Assembly: GCA_913774715.1 (NCBI GenBank)
Contig: CAJYHS010000204.1
Coordinates: forward strand, 62,001 to 126,000
From: an uncultured Siphonobacter sp.
Lineage (GTDB): Bacteria > Bacteroidota > Bacteroidia > Cytophagales > Spirosomataceae
DNA: 64,000 bases
Direction of reading: 5' to 3'
The notes below the pieces were generated by a model. It did no database searches and had not been told where the DNA came from. It saw only the letters and a program-made list of their open reading frames with translations. The position numbers and the translations under genes were made by a program. Positions 1 to 8,660 of this stretch are shown here, piece after piece (within the stretch, counting starts at the first letter, position 1; the number at the start of each line of letters is the position of its first letter).

Positions 1-2144
1 CAGTTTTTACTGTCCACCAAGGTCAGAATCACATTGGTATTATTAGTGAACGGAGCGAAAGTAGGGTTAGCCTCGCTGTATGCTTGCGTACCTGGAAAGG
101 TGTCCCAGTAATAGGTATAAGTGGGTGTCCCACCCGAAGCCGTTTTAATATTCAGCTTTTTCAAATCATACACCTCCGTTCCGGTCAAGGTAGCCCCGGG
201 GCCAGCATTGGCAGTGGGAGAAGGGAAAATTTCGGTTTTTACGGAAGGAGAAACGGCCTTACAGCCATTGCTGTTAGAAGCTTCGAACGTATATTCCGCT
301 ACATCTTTAACATAAATAGGAGCATTGGTCTTGCTAATTTCCTTTCCATCCCGCTTCCAGACGAAGTTCTCTGCTTTGAAATTAGGAGCCGTGAAAATGC
401 GGATCTGAATACTGTCTTTGTCAGCAGAACATAGCCAGTTTCTTTGACTGGAAGTGTAAGCAGGCGTAATGTACACAATGGGTTTGATAATGGTCACAGG
501 TATACTTTGAACCGCGGAAACGCATCCATTGACATCCCTGGCCGTAACGCTATAGGTGCCGGAGGTTTTTACAGCTAAAGAGGCTGAAGTAGCTCCCACG
601 GAATCTACTCCGTTTCTTTTCCACTGGTAGGTATAGGATGAGCCCGAACCGCCCGAGGCTAAGGTTGCCAGCGTTATGGTGGTTCCTTCGCAAATTTCGT
701 CCTTATTGCCCGTAATGGCCGTTAAGGTTGGCAGAGCGGTTAAGGTGATCGTTAGTTCATTCGAAGTAGTTGAACAACCTCCCTGCGTGATCATCACCGA
801 ATATTTACCAGCCTGATTAGCCGTGAATTCGGGCGAATTGGTACCTACATTCACGCCATCTTTTTTCCATTGATAGGTATAAGCCGTTGTAGCGGTACTG
901 GTAGGCTTGGCCGTTAGTTTCAAACTTGATCCGGTACAAATCGCCGTTGAAGAGGGGGCGGTTATGATGGCGGTTAACGAACAATCCACTCCCAGCTTAT
1001 AAAGCTCGGGCAGGTAATAATCCGTCTGAGTTGAGGTAGCCTTACCTTTAAGTTTATTAACTGTATAGTAAACCCCCCCATCGTTAGCCGCTACGATTGA
1101 GCCAGCATAACCCACTGCCTTTGTCCACTTTAAAGCTCCTCCCGTTTCGTATTTTTTCAGGTCAAAACTTTCAGCACTATTCTTTATCAAGGCCACCATT
1201 TCATTACTCGTGGTCAGTATAAACTGCTCTGCTTTTTGAGTAATTGTAAAAAGTGATTTACCCGTAGCATCCAGCTTCACGATAGATGTTCCCGTACGAA
1301 TCCACAGGCTACCGTCGCTTTGCAACAGGCCTTCTACGGCTCCTGTTACACTGGTTTTCCAAACCTGATTTCCGCTACTATTTACTTTCGTGATTGTACT
1401 GCCATCGTTCACGTATATGAAGGAATCATAACTAACCAGGAAACTACCGGAATAGCCTGTTTTAGTCCAGCTTAATTTACCGGTAGCATCATATTTCCTC
1501 AATCCATCTTTTGCGATCAACACAAATCCCCCGTCGGCAGTAGTCGATAAGGCTGAAATCGTTGGAGCTCCAGAAACGGCTTCGGTTAAAACAGCGGTAA
1601 TAACCCCCGACTTGATTTGATAAACCGTCTGCTTATTTGAAACCAGATTGGTATAATAAAAATAAAAGACATCAGTTGAAGCCTGATAAATAACGGGCAA
1701 GGCATTAGCAACTTTAGCATCCTGGGGAGTGGCTACTTTCCATTGTACTCCATGTGAATCACTGTATCGTTTAATGGAATCCTGATTACTCAGAAGAATA
1801 CCATTTTCTTTGATTGCAGTGATTGCATTATATGACGAGATACAGGGAATCCCTGAACCAGGCGTTCGGGAACAGCTCTGTAACGTACTGGTCAGTTTAG
1901 TATTCGCGGCATTAAAAGAAGCTAGTTCCTCTAACCCAAACGAAGAGGCAGGCCCGGTATTCGTAGCCCGAGCTAAAGCAAAGACTTTGGTTTTTCCCGC
2001 CACTATTGACAACCCATAGGAAGGAGCATACGTGGCCATAGCAGGATCCAGGCTATAGCTAAATTCTTCTTTCGGAGGTGTCGACTGAGCCCAGTTGCAA
2101 ATACTTTGAAGCAGTATAAAAAAGAGAAGTACATAATTTTTCAT
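1..2144 (-). CDS. Large secreted protein with propeller-like region and Ig/PKD-like repeats (3' end outside window)
   Basis: An open frame starts at ATG 2144 and runs without a stop to the left edge (714 codons seen). A signal peptide is visible (MKNYVLLFFILLQSICNWAQ, cleavage after the AQ). Residues ~60-380 are rich in short WK/YDATGK-type strands, as in a beta-propeller. From ~385 on there are at least three Ig-like repeats with recurring pairs such as CTGSSL, CEGTTI, YTYQWKKDG and YTYQWKRNG, spaced about 80 residues. The last visible segment (~630-714) has a GGTPTYTYYWDT motif like PKD or SprB repeats. This architecture is common in cell-surface proteins exported by the type IX secretion system, whose C-terminal sorting domain would lie outside the window. 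The export route and function are inferred, not shown. Confidence 0.85.
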   Translation of the reverse strand, partial: MKNYVLLFFILLQSICNWAQSTPPKEEFSYSLDPAMATYAPSYGLSIVAGKTKVFALARATNTGPASSFGLEELASFNAANTKLTSTLQSCSRTPGSGIPCISSYNAITAIKENGILLSNQDSIKRYSDSHGVQWKVATPQDAKVANALPVIYQASTDVFYFYYTNLVSNKQTVYQIKSGVITAVLTEAVSGAPTISALSTTADGGFVLIAKDGLRKYDATGKLSWTKTGYSGSFLVSYDSFIYVNDGSTITKVNSSGNQVWKTSVTGAVEGLLQSDGSLWIRTGTSIVKLDATGKSLFTITQKAEQFILTTSNEMVALIKNSAESFDLKKYETGGALKWTKAVGYAGSIVAANDGGVYYTVNKLKGKATSTQTDYYLPELYKLGVDCSLTAIITAPSSTAICTGSSLKLTAKPTSTATTAYTYQWKKDGVNVGTNSPEFTANQAGKYSVMITQGGCSTTSNELTITLTALPTLTAITGNKDEICEGTTITLATLASGGSGSSYTYQWKRNGVDSVGATSASLAVKTSGTYSVTARDVNGCVSAVQSIPVTIIKPIVYITPAYTSSQRNWLCSADKDSIQIRIFTAPNFKAENFVWKRDGKEISKTNAPIYVKDVAEYTFEASNSNGCKAVSPSVKTEIFPSPTANAGPGATLTGTEVYDLKKLNIKTASGGTPTYTYYWDTFPGTQAYSEANPTFAPFTNNTNVILTLVDSKN

Positions 2145-2207
2145 AGCATTATTCTTTGGGTTGATGAGTTCGCCACGGTTCCGTTTCTATAAAGTTATAG
2201 TACGTAC

Positions 2208-2258
2208 AAAAAAAGGAAATTCCCCGCAGAAGTTTTTAACCTTCTACGGGGAATTTCC
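2208..2258 (-). terminator. Rho-independent terminator of the aminotransferase gene
   Basis: Arms 2215-2232 and 2241-2258 form an 18-bp stem with one mismatch and an 8-base loop. On the minus strand the stem is followed by seven T (2214-2208). It lies 13 bases after the stop of the gene ending at 2272. Confidence 0.85.
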
Positions 2259-2271
2259 AGATAAAAAGCAG

Positions 2272-3597
2272 CTATTTATTTCCGGCTTTTGCCAGTTTTT
2301 CCGAGTTTTCTTTCGCTAAGATAGTCAGAGCATTCACTAACCAATCCAGATCTGACGGAAGAATATACACGTGAGGCGTTACCCGAACACCCTTTACATT
2401 CTCCTTATCAATAGGTGTGGTATGGATCTTGAACCGACTCAATAACTGACTTTCCAGCTCAGCAGGTTTTAATCCCTCTACGCCTACCACAGCCAGAGCA
2501 CCTCCATATCCTTTTTTCAGGGACGTATACAACTGAATACCAGGTACATTTTTTACTTTTTCGGCCCAGTAATTCTTGAGGTAAAACAGCCGCTCGTACT
2601 TCCGGGCAGCACCGATGGAGTTGTTAAACTGAATAGCCTGACTAATGGCCTGTTCAATAAAAAAGGGTCGCGTACCCAGGTTTTCAAATTTGCGAATGTT
2701 ATCCGACTGAGGCTGTTCATTGGGCACGAGCGGGAATATTTTCGAAATCTTCTCTTTTTTCACCCATAACATGCCCGTTCCAATGGGAGCACTGAGCCAT
2801 TTGTGCAAGCTCGTACCGAAGTAATCACAGCCCAGCTCAGGCACTTTATAATCCAGATGTACAAAACTATGAGCTCCGTCTACCAATACCTCAATACCGC
2901 GTTTATGAGCCTCATCCGCAATTTTACGAACGGGCAATACCTGTCCTGACCAGTTAATCACATGCGTCAGGTGCACTACCTTCGTTTTAGGCGTCATTTG
3001 CTCGACGAATAGTTTTACCAGCAGGCTTTCGTCTTCGCAAGGCATGGGTAGTTTCACGTAATTCAGCTTCAGCCCGTCGCGTAACTCCCGTTGTCGCCAG
3101 GCACTCATCATGTTCGGATAATCGAAGTTCGAAACCACCACTTCATCTCCCTTTTGCAAAGGCAATCCCAGGATTACCGTGTCGAGAGCTTCGGTTGCAT
3201 TCCGATTGATGGCAATTTCTTCGGGCGAAGTGCCCGCTAGCTGAGCCAGTTGTTCCCGTAAAGGCTCACGCCCCTGATCCAGCACTCGCCACATGTAATA
3301 GCTCGGAGCTTCGTTGGAATACCTGAAGTACCGCTCTACGGCTTCCTGCACCAAGGTTGGAGCCGGACTCACCCCACCGTTATTCAGGTTCAAAATAGTA
3401 GGTGAAACGGTATATGCCCGCTGAATCATTGACCAGAAATCTTCGTCTGACGCCAGAGCTTCGGCACTTTTAGAAGTCTGATACCGTTTAATTTCGGTGA
3501 AGTAAGATTCCGTAAGCGGTTTAAGGGAAGGAAACAGGGCTCCGCTGGATAGAGCAACACGGGCCGACTGCCGAAAAAAGGAACGACGAGATGGCAT
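2272..3597 (-). CDS. Class V-fold PLP-dependent aminotransferase with Tat signal
   Basis: A PLP enzyme of the aminotransferase class V superfamily, in the isopenicillin-N-epimerase/cysteine-desulfurase-like branch. The motif GTSLHKW contains the likely Schiff-base lysine (Lys266), and an upstream DGAHSF motif has the Asp expected to contact the pyridine nitrogen. The N-terminus reads MPSRRSFFRQ, a twin-arginine signal followed by a hydrophobic stretch, so export to the periplasm through Tat is likely. I chose ATG 3597 because the twin-arginine motif then sits at the N-terminus; ATG 3600 is an adjacent alternative, and a longer frame to 3681 would bury the signal. The substrate cannot be read from the sequence. 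It is transcribed alone and divergently from the rhomboid gene. Confidence 0.88.
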   Translation of the reverse strand: MPSRRSFFRQSARVALSSGALFPSLKPLTESYFTEIKRYQTSKSAEALASDEDFWSMIQRAYTVSPTILNLNNGGVSPAPTLVQEAVERYFRYSNEAPSYYMWRVLDQGREPLREQLAQLAGTSPEEIAINRNATEALDTVILGLPLQKGDEVVVSNFDYPNMMSAWRQRELRDGLKLNYVKLPMPCEDESLLVKLFVEQMTPKTKVVHLTHVINWSGQVLPVRKIADEAHKRGIEVLVDGAHSFVHLDYKVPELGCDYFGTSLHKWLSAPIGTGMLWVKKEKISKIFPLVPNEQPQSDNIRKFENLGTRPFFIEQAISQAIQFNNSIGAARKYERLFYLKNYWAEKVKNVPGIQLYTSLKKGYGGALAVVGVEGLKPAELESQLLSRFKIHTTPIDKENVKGVRVTPHVYILPSDLDWLVNALTILAKENSEKLAKAGNK

Positions 3598-3822
3598 CAT
3601 AACCAATGACGTTGTTAGGGTGAACAGGATTGCGGCCCGTAGGTAAATTAGTAGAAATTTCTCAAAACCGCTACCGCCCAACGAAAAGAGCTATTTTTAC
3701 GCGTCAAATTCCCGTTATCTTTCGACTCAAAGATTCATTGCTTCCGGATAAACGATTTCACAACGCTGATTATTCACCTGGTTCATCCACGTAACCTGAA
3801 GCAAATCATACGTTTATATTAT

Positions 3823-4437
3823 ATGGATATTACGCTGACTACCGTATTTGTCATCCTGGCCGTTGGGGCCAGTTTATATGCCTGGAATAATGAATCCATC
3901 ATGCGTCAGTGGATTCTCAACCCTTATCAGGTGCATCGGAAAAAAGAATACTGGCGATTTTTGACCTCGGGCTTCATTCACGCCGACATAGGTCACCTGG
4001 CCTTCAATATGATTTCGCTGTATTCCTTTGGTAATCTGGTGGAATACATCTTCTCGCAAGTTTCGCCTCTGGGCAGCTGGTTATTTGTAGCCCTTTACAT
4101 CGGCGGGATCATTATCTCGGACATTCCAACTTTCCTCAAACATAAAAACGATCCCGGGTATAATTCGCTTGGAGCTTCGGGTGGAGTTTCATCAGTGATT
4201 TTCGCGGGGATTATGTTTGCCCCTACCACACCCCTTCGTTTATTTTTCATTCCCATCGACATTCCCGGCTGGATTTTCGGTGGTCTCTATCTGGCTTATA
4301 CCTATTGGGAAGCTCAGCGGGGCATGGGCCGCATTAACCATTCGGCTCACTTGTGGGGTGCCTTGTTCGGGATTGCTTTTGCCATCGCCATCTATCCACC
4401 CGTCATCCAGTTGTTTATCAACCAGATTTTGGGATAA
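3823..4437 (+). CDS. Rhomboid family intramembrane serine protease
   Basis: A 204-residue polytopic membrane protein. The catalytic motif GASGG places the nucleophile at Ser119; the partner histidine is His176 in HSAHLWGALFG. The HADIGHLAFN segment (His53, His58, Asn62) matches the conserved HxxxxHxxxN of the second transmembrane segment. Six hydrophobic segments fit the minimal bacterial rhomboid fold. Rhomboids cut single transmembrane helices inside the inner membrane; the substrate is unknown. The next gene starts 39 bases downstream on the same strand, so the two may be co-transcribed. Confidence 0.92.
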   Translation: MDITLTTVFVILAVGASLYAWNNESIMRQWILNPYQVHRKKEYWRFLTSGFIHADIGHLAFNMISLYSFGNLVEYIFSQVSPLGSWLFVALYIGGIIISDIPTFLKHKNDPGYNSLGASGGVSSVIFAGIMFAPTTPLRLFFIPIDIPGWIFGGLYLAYTYWEAQRGMGRINHSAHLWGALFGIAFAIAIYPPVIQLFINQILG

Positions 4438-4476
4438 TTTTTCAGTTATTTATTTTATTTCGGCTTATCAATTTTC

Positions 4477-5325
4477 ATGTTTCGGCTGTTATCACAACCA
4501 CATCCGATTGTCGAACGCTCCCGTTCTACCTTTTTGCTCTGTGCGGGAGCGGGCCTGTTTGTGGGCTTATTTCTAATGATTTTTCAGCCCTTCGGAAGTT
4601 ATAATATTCAGTCGCCAGACAAGTGGGTTATGCCCTGGATTTATGGCCTCATTACGGGCGGCGTTTTATTCACTCATTACTTCATTTACCCTCGGCTATT
4701 CCCTCGATTTTTTGCCGAAGAAAACTGGACTGTTGGTCGAAACATCATTCTCGTTCTAGGTCATTTTCTAGCCATTGGGACTCTAAATTACCTGTATTAT
4801 TCCCTGCGTTTTGAGGATTCTTTTCAATTCTCTCATCTGCTTACCATGATGGGTTTTACGCTAGTGGTTGGCGTTTTCCCAACGACAGCTTTTACTTTGA
4901 CTGAATACGTCAGAAAACTCAAACGCTACAGTAACCCACCCCAACCCGAACCGCTCAGCACACAGGAAGTTATTTCGGATACCTTTCATACCATTCAGTT
5001 GACGGCTGACAATGAGAAGGACACGCTCACACTTCCCGTTACCGATTTGCTTTACATTGAATCCGCGGACAATTATTCGGAGATTGTTTTTCGGGAAGGT
5101 AATGCCCTTCGCAGGGAATTAATCCGCAGCAGCCTTAGCAGACTGGAAACACAGATTCCCTACGAATTCATTACGCGTTGCCATCGCTCTTTTATTGTTA
5201 ACCTGCATCAGGTTGAACACGTCACGGGTAATGCTCAGGGGTATAAATTACATTTGAAACAAGGCGAAAAGCCGATTTCGGTGGCTCGAAAGTATTCGTC
5301 TCTGGTGGTAGAACACTTCAGATAA
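4477..5325 (+). CDS. Membrane-anchored LytTR-type transcriptional regulator
   Basis: 282 residues. The first ~150 contain four hydrophobic segments. Residues ~185-282 form a LytTR DNA-binding domain, with the typical YIESADNYSEI, CHRSFIVNL and ISVARKY blocks. There is no receiver domain, so DNA binding appears joined directly to a membrane sensor rather than to a phosphorelay. Two 17-base direct repeats lie immediately after the stop codon and upstream of the next gene, which makes the DUF2306 gene a natural target. The membrane signal is unknown. Confidence 0.9.
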   Translation: MFRLLSQPHPIVERSRSTFLLCAGAGLFVGLFLMIFQPFGSYNIQSPDKWVMPWIYGLITGGVLFTHYFIYPRLFPRFFAEENWTVGRNIILVLGHFLAIGTLNYLYYSLRFEDSFQFSHLLTMMGFTLVVGVFPTTAFTLTEYVRKLKRYSNPPQPEPLSTQEVISDTFHTIQLTADNEKDTLTLPVTDLLYIESADNYSEIVFREGNALRRELIRSSLSRLETQIPYEFITRCHRSFIVNLHQVEHVTGNAQGYKLHLKQGEKPISVARKYSSLVVEHFR

Positions 5326-5326
5326 G

Positions 5327-5383
5327 TTTGTCAAACATCCCAGCCGCCTTAAATGTACCCCAGGGCTTTGTCAAACGTCCCAG
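5327..5383. promoter_or_regulatory. Tandem direct repeats, candidate LytTR operator
   Basis: TTTGTCAAACATCCCAG (5327-5343) and TTTGTCAAACGTCCCAG (5367-5383) differ at one base and are exactly 40 bp apart, close to four helical turns. LytTR proteins bind direct repeats on one DNA face. The pair lies between the LytTR gene and the predicted promoter of the next gene. Confidence 0.55.
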
Positions 5384-5406
5384 AACCCTGACAGACAGCC
5401 CTTTCA

Positions 5407-5438
5407 ATTGCACGCTTTCTTATTGTCGATTACGTTTG
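5407..5438 (+). promoter_or_regulatory. Candidate Bacteroidota-type promoter for the DUF2306 gene
   Basis: ATTG at 5407-5410, 20 bases, then TACGTTTG at 5431-5438. This matches the Bacteroidota sigma consensus TTTG/TAnnTTTG with one mismatch in the upstream box. The predicted start near 5445 gives a ~20-base leader to ATG 5465. Confidence 0.45.
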
Positions 5439-5464
5439 TCCTATTCTTTCAAACGACGAACGTA

Positions 5465-6169
5465 ATGAAAACGCTTCACACTATCTTTCTGGTTATCCAC
5501 ATTATTAGCGGTTTTACGGCTCTGATTACCGGTATTATTCCCATGATCACTCGTAAAGGCGGTAACTCTCATAACTTCTGGGGACGGATCTATTACGGGG
5601 CCATGTTCGGAGTTTTCCTAACTACGGTAGGGCTCTTTATACTGGATCCCCTTTCGCTAAAAATGCAGTTTTTCCTGCCCGTAGGCGTGGGTAGTTTTTA
5701 CCAGACTTTTACCGGGAAGCGAATTCTATTACGTAAAAAAATAAACAGTCAACCTGCCCGTCTGGACTGGGCCGCCATGTATGCCGTTAGCTTTTTTGGC
5801 CTGGTTACTCTGGCCTGGGCCGTCCAGCGATTCAATGCAGGCGATACTTTTCTGGGTATCTTATTTATAGGATTTACGATTTTGTGTCTGGGAAGTGGGC
5901 TAGCCGATTACCGGAGTTTCTCAGGCCGCGTTTCACTGGAAAAGATGCACTGGTTTTTTACTCACCTTGCCCGAATGCTAGCTTCGTACGCCGCCACATT
6001 AACGGCCTTTTTAGTAACCGTGCTGCCTAAGATTTTACCCGCCCAAACGCCTTCCTACGTTTCACTATTAACCTGGATTTTACCCGGCGTTAGTGTAGGC
6101 ATTATTATCGGTCGGTTAGTGAAGTATTATAAAAAGAAAATGGTGGTTCCTACAGCTACCGTAGCCTAA
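5465..6169 (+). CDS. DUF2306-like multi-pass membrane protein
   Basis: 234 residues with about six to seven hydrophobic segments. The N-terminal IHIISGFTALITG segment and the KGGNSHNFWGRIYY loop resemble DUF2306 membrane proteins of Bacteroidota; biochemical function is unknown. I chose ATG 5465 over an in-frame ATG at 5408 because the predicted promoter box (5431-5438) lies between them. The gene follows the LytTR gene and its direct repeats, so it is the best candidate target of that regulator. A strong terminator follows it. Confidence 0.78.
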   Translation: MKTLHTIFLVIHIISGFTALITGIIPMITRKGGNSHNFWGRIYYGAMFGVFLTTVGLFILDPLSLKMQFFLPVGVGSFYQTFTGKRILLRKKINSQPARLDWAAMYAVSFFGLVTLAWAVQRFNAGDTFLGILFIGFTILCLGSGLADYRSFSGRVSLEKMHWFFTHLARMLASYAATLTAFLVTVLPKILPAQTPSYVSLLTWILPGVSVGIIIGRLVKYYKKKMVVPTATVA

Positions 6170-6206
6170 CTCATTACTGCTCGCCGTTTCCTTTACCATA
6201 GACCAG

Positions 6207-6243
6207 AAAAAAAGCCCTGACCTTGGTAGGCCAGGGCTTTTTT
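6207..6243. terminator. Bidirectional terminator between convergent genes
   Basis: Arms 6207-6222 and 6229-6243 (core AAAAGCCCTG/CAGGGCTTTT) with a short loop and A/T runs on both sides. It serves the DUF2306 gene (+) and the TPR gene (-). Confidence 0.88.
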
Positions 6244-6262
6244 ATGAAGCTTAGTACGCTGA

Positions 6263-7030
6263 TTACTCTTTTCCTTTATTAAATATTCCGTGCGGATCAG
6301 ACTTTTGAGCAACCAGCTGTTCAATGAAATTAAAGTCAAGCACCTGCACGTCAACCTGACGGCATTTGTGCAAATACTCCCAGGATTTATCGAAATCATT
6401 TCGCAGGTATTCTGCCAGAGCTAATTTCATAAATGTAGTTCCGTTGCTAGTATCAATATTCGCCGAACGATTCAAAAGAGTAAAGGCCTGATGCAGGTCT
6501 TCACTGTCATTGGTCTGTTGATACTGCCCAATATAAAGTGTAGCCAGGTCATCTAATAAAACAGAATTACTAGAATCACAGTGAACGCCTTTCGAAAGCA
6601 TCCGAATCGCTTCGCGTCCGTTTCCTTTCTGGTGGCAAACCACTCCCAGGCCCCAATACGCATCACTGTTGTTTTTATCCAGCAACTGAGCCAGATTGAA
6701 GCGATAACAAGCAGTATCCAGTTCACCTTCTGCGATGTACTCCCAGCCTCGTTCAGCAAAAAAACGACTCGCCTCATTTCGGCTTGCAAAACTCTGATCA
6801 CAAGCATTTAAAAAGGCTACATCTTCTTTTTTCTGCTGAGTAGTCTTAGCTTTTTCACCCCACAATGGTACGCAATGCAGCGTAGCGAGATCACTATCTT
6901 TTGCTACAGTGGAAGAAGTACTGGTATTGTTTTGGGTTAGGGAACGGGTTTGACTGACGAATTGTGAGGCTTGTCCGAATACTTGCGGGAACACCCCTAC
7001 GATTGTCCATACTATTAAAATGGCTCTCAT
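6263..7030 (-). CDS. Secreted or periplasmic TPR-repeat protein
   Basis: 255 residues from ATG 7030, which directly precedes a signal peptide (MRAILIVWTIVGVFPQVFGQ). An upstream in-frame ATG at 7048 only adds six residues before the signal. From residue ~85 on there are tetratricopeptide-like helices, with motifs such as AYWGLGVVCHQKGNGREAIRML and TTFMKLALAEYLRNDFDKSWEY-type repeats. TPR arrays mediate protein contacts; no catalytic motif is seen. No partner is evident from the neighbours. Confidence 0.75.
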   Translation of the reverse strand: MRAILIVWTIVGVFPQVFGQASQFVSQTRSLTQNNTSTSSTVAKDSDLATLHCVPLWGEKAKTTQQKKEDVAFLNACDQSFASRNEASRFFAERGWEYIAEGELDTACYRFNLAQLLDKNNSDAYWGLGVVCHQKGNGREAIRMLSKGVHCDSSNSVLLDDLATLYIGQYQQTNDSEDLHQAFTLLNRSANIDTSNGTTFMKLALAEYLRNDFDKSWEYLHKCRQVDVQVLDFNFIEQLVAQKSDPHGIFNKGKE

Positions 7031-7219
7031 CGAATTCACTCTCTCCAAATTGGTTTTGAATTTAAACGCTTCGGATCAAGAATAAGTGTCTTTTAAATCA
7101 GTTTTAACGTAATTTCCCTGAGATTAACCGAAGTAATCAGGGCCTTCGTCGCTATAAAAAGCTGAATACTAGTCTTTTCTTACCGTAAAAGCGAAAGTAC
7201 ACTAAACCACTAATTCTAC

Positions 7220-7263
7220 AAAAAATTAGCTTCCTGTAAGCTGAGCCTTTTTATAAAAGGGCT
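7220..7263 (-). terminator. Probable terminator of the MFS gene (two small hairpins)
   Basis: Two stems follow the MFS stop on the minus strand. 7263-7244 is an AGCC...GGCT hairpin. 7242-7228 has AGCTT/AAGCT arms followed by AATTTTTT. Both stems are short, so the call is tentative. Confidence 0.4.
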
Positions 7264-7268
7264 GATTT

Positions 7269-8510
7269 TCAGGGTTCCTGACGAAGAGTTAAACGAAAAA
7301 AGAAAACAGAAATTACGACGGCCATACCAATAATTCCAGCTGTCAGGAACAAGGGTTGCTGGTAAGATCCGGATTTTTCAGACAGCCAGCCCATTACCCA
7401 GGGCCCCGTTAAAGAGCCAAAATTTTCGAAGAGGCTAATCGTTCCGTTGATTTTTCCGGCAGCTTTCAACCCAAAACTCCGTACAATTAATACGTTGTAC
7501 ATGGTAAAAACACCACCCCAACTCAAGGCAGCAATAGCCACCGAGGGTAAAATTAACTCTCTCGAAAAACTCGCCAGTCCCAAAGCTCCCAGCATTAACC
7601 CCACGAGACAAGCAGTAAAAAGCGGATAAACCGAAACGTAGTCAGAAAGAAATGAGACGATGAATTTACCGATTAAGGCTATTCCAAAGTAAAGCGATAA
7701 AGTCCAGGCTGCTTCAGGAGAGCCGTAACCCATATTTCTCAGGTGTAAAAAAAGATTAGATACAATCCCAACGATCCCTAAGAAAGTAAGAAACCCGCAA
7801 AGAGAAATCAGCCAGAACAAGGGCATTCGCAAAGCTTCCGCGTAGGTTTTCCCCTGCTTGACCAATGCTTTTTCGGGGAAAAGTCTGCCGTATGGTTCCA
7901 TGCCTGCTTTTTCGGGCGTGCTGTGCACCGTTAAGGCCGTATAAATCAGAAGAAGCAGAGGAATTAAAGCCAGCCAGTGAAAAGCCTGTCGCCAGCCCTG
8001 CGTTTGAATTAAATGGGTAAGCAGAGGGGGAAAAATAGCACTTCCCAGACTCGTTCCGGCCAAGGTAATACCTAAGGCTAACCCCCGTTTTTCCTGAAAC
8101 CAGGCGGATACCAGAATCACTACCGCTACAGAACCAGCACAGACATACGCCAGACCCAGTAACACGTGCATGACATACAAACTCACCAGCGACTGAGCGT
8201 AGCCATACCCCGCCAGAGCTAGTGCCATAAAGCTTAAGCCCGTCAGTAATAACTTCTTCACCCCTATTCGGTCAATCAGTATGCCAGAAAACAGAATGAA
8301 TGTGGCAGAAATGGCATAAGTAACGGTTTCTCTGGATTTGAGTAAACTCCGGCTAAGGTTAAATTCCTTTTGAAGCACTTCGTCAAAAACGGAAAGTGAA
8401 GAGGTAGTCAAGCCGTTAATCGTGACTAAAATCAATAACCCGGAACCTGCCATAAGCCAGGGATAGTAACGGGAAGTATACGTTTGGGTTAGGGTAGATG
8501 TCTGCTCCAT
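7269..8510 (-). CDS. MFS transporter (oxalate/formate or monocarboxylate carrier-like)
   Basis: 413 residues from ATG 8510 (MEQTSTLTQ), with twelve hydrophobic segments. The loop DRIGVKK after the second segment matches the MFS motif A region, and two bundles are separated by a hydrophilic loop around residue 195-210. It resembles OFA/monocarboxylate porter families, but the substrate cannot be told. A longer frame to 8561 would add a non-hydrophobic, Cys-containing stretch and is less likely. It stands alone, divergent from the TonB receptor gene. Confidence 0.82.
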   Translation of the reverse strand: MEQTSTLTQTYTSRYYPWLMAGSGLLILVTINGLTTSSLSVFDEVLQKEFNLSRSLLKSRETVTYAISATFILFSGILIDRIGVKKLLLTGLSFMALALAGYGYAQSLVSLYVMHVLLGLAYVCAGSVAVVILVSAWFQEKRGLALGITLAGTSLGSAIFPPLLTHLIQTQGWRQAFHWLALIPLLLLIYTALTVHSTPEKAGMEPYGRLFPEKALVKQGKTYAEALRMPLFWLISLCGFLTFLGIVGIVSNLFLHLRNMGYGSPEAAWTLSLYFGIALIGKFIVSFLSDYVSVYPLFTACLVGLMLGALGLASFSRELILPSVAIAALSWGGVFTMYNVLIVRSFGLKAAGKINGTISLFENFGSLTGPWVMGWLSEKSGSYQQPLFLTAGIIGMAVVISVFFFRLTLRQEP

Positions 8511-8626
8511 ACAGCGGGCGGGAATACATGCAAAAGAACGCTCGTAGGGGTTAAACAGCAAGAATTTCAGATGGTTCCAGATGGACTATCCACGATGTAA
8601 AAACTTTAAACAAAGCGTTACACCCT

Positions 8627-8654
8627 TTCGTTATATTTACAAAAACATAACGAA
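8627..8654. promoter_or_regulatory. Inverted repeat at the TonB-receptor start, candidate operator
   Basis: TTCGTTAT (8627-8634) and ATAACGAA (8647-8654) are a perfect 8-bp inverted repeat with a 12-base spacer, ending 6 bases before the predicted start codon. The left arm overlaps TATATTTA (8633-8640), a possible -7 box. A metal- or ligand-responsive repressor here would block the promoter; the regulator is unknown. Confidence 0.4.
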
Positions 8655-8660
8655 TGCCTT

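Noticed and set aside
84-434. Plus-strand open frames over the left edge
   Set aside because: They are shadows of the minus-strand secreted protein, which has a signal peptide and clear repeat domains in its own frame.
3809-3816. TACGTTTA as a -7 box for the rhomboid gene
   Set aside because: It ends six bases before the ATG and would imply a nearly leaderless mRNA; the upstream box is missing.
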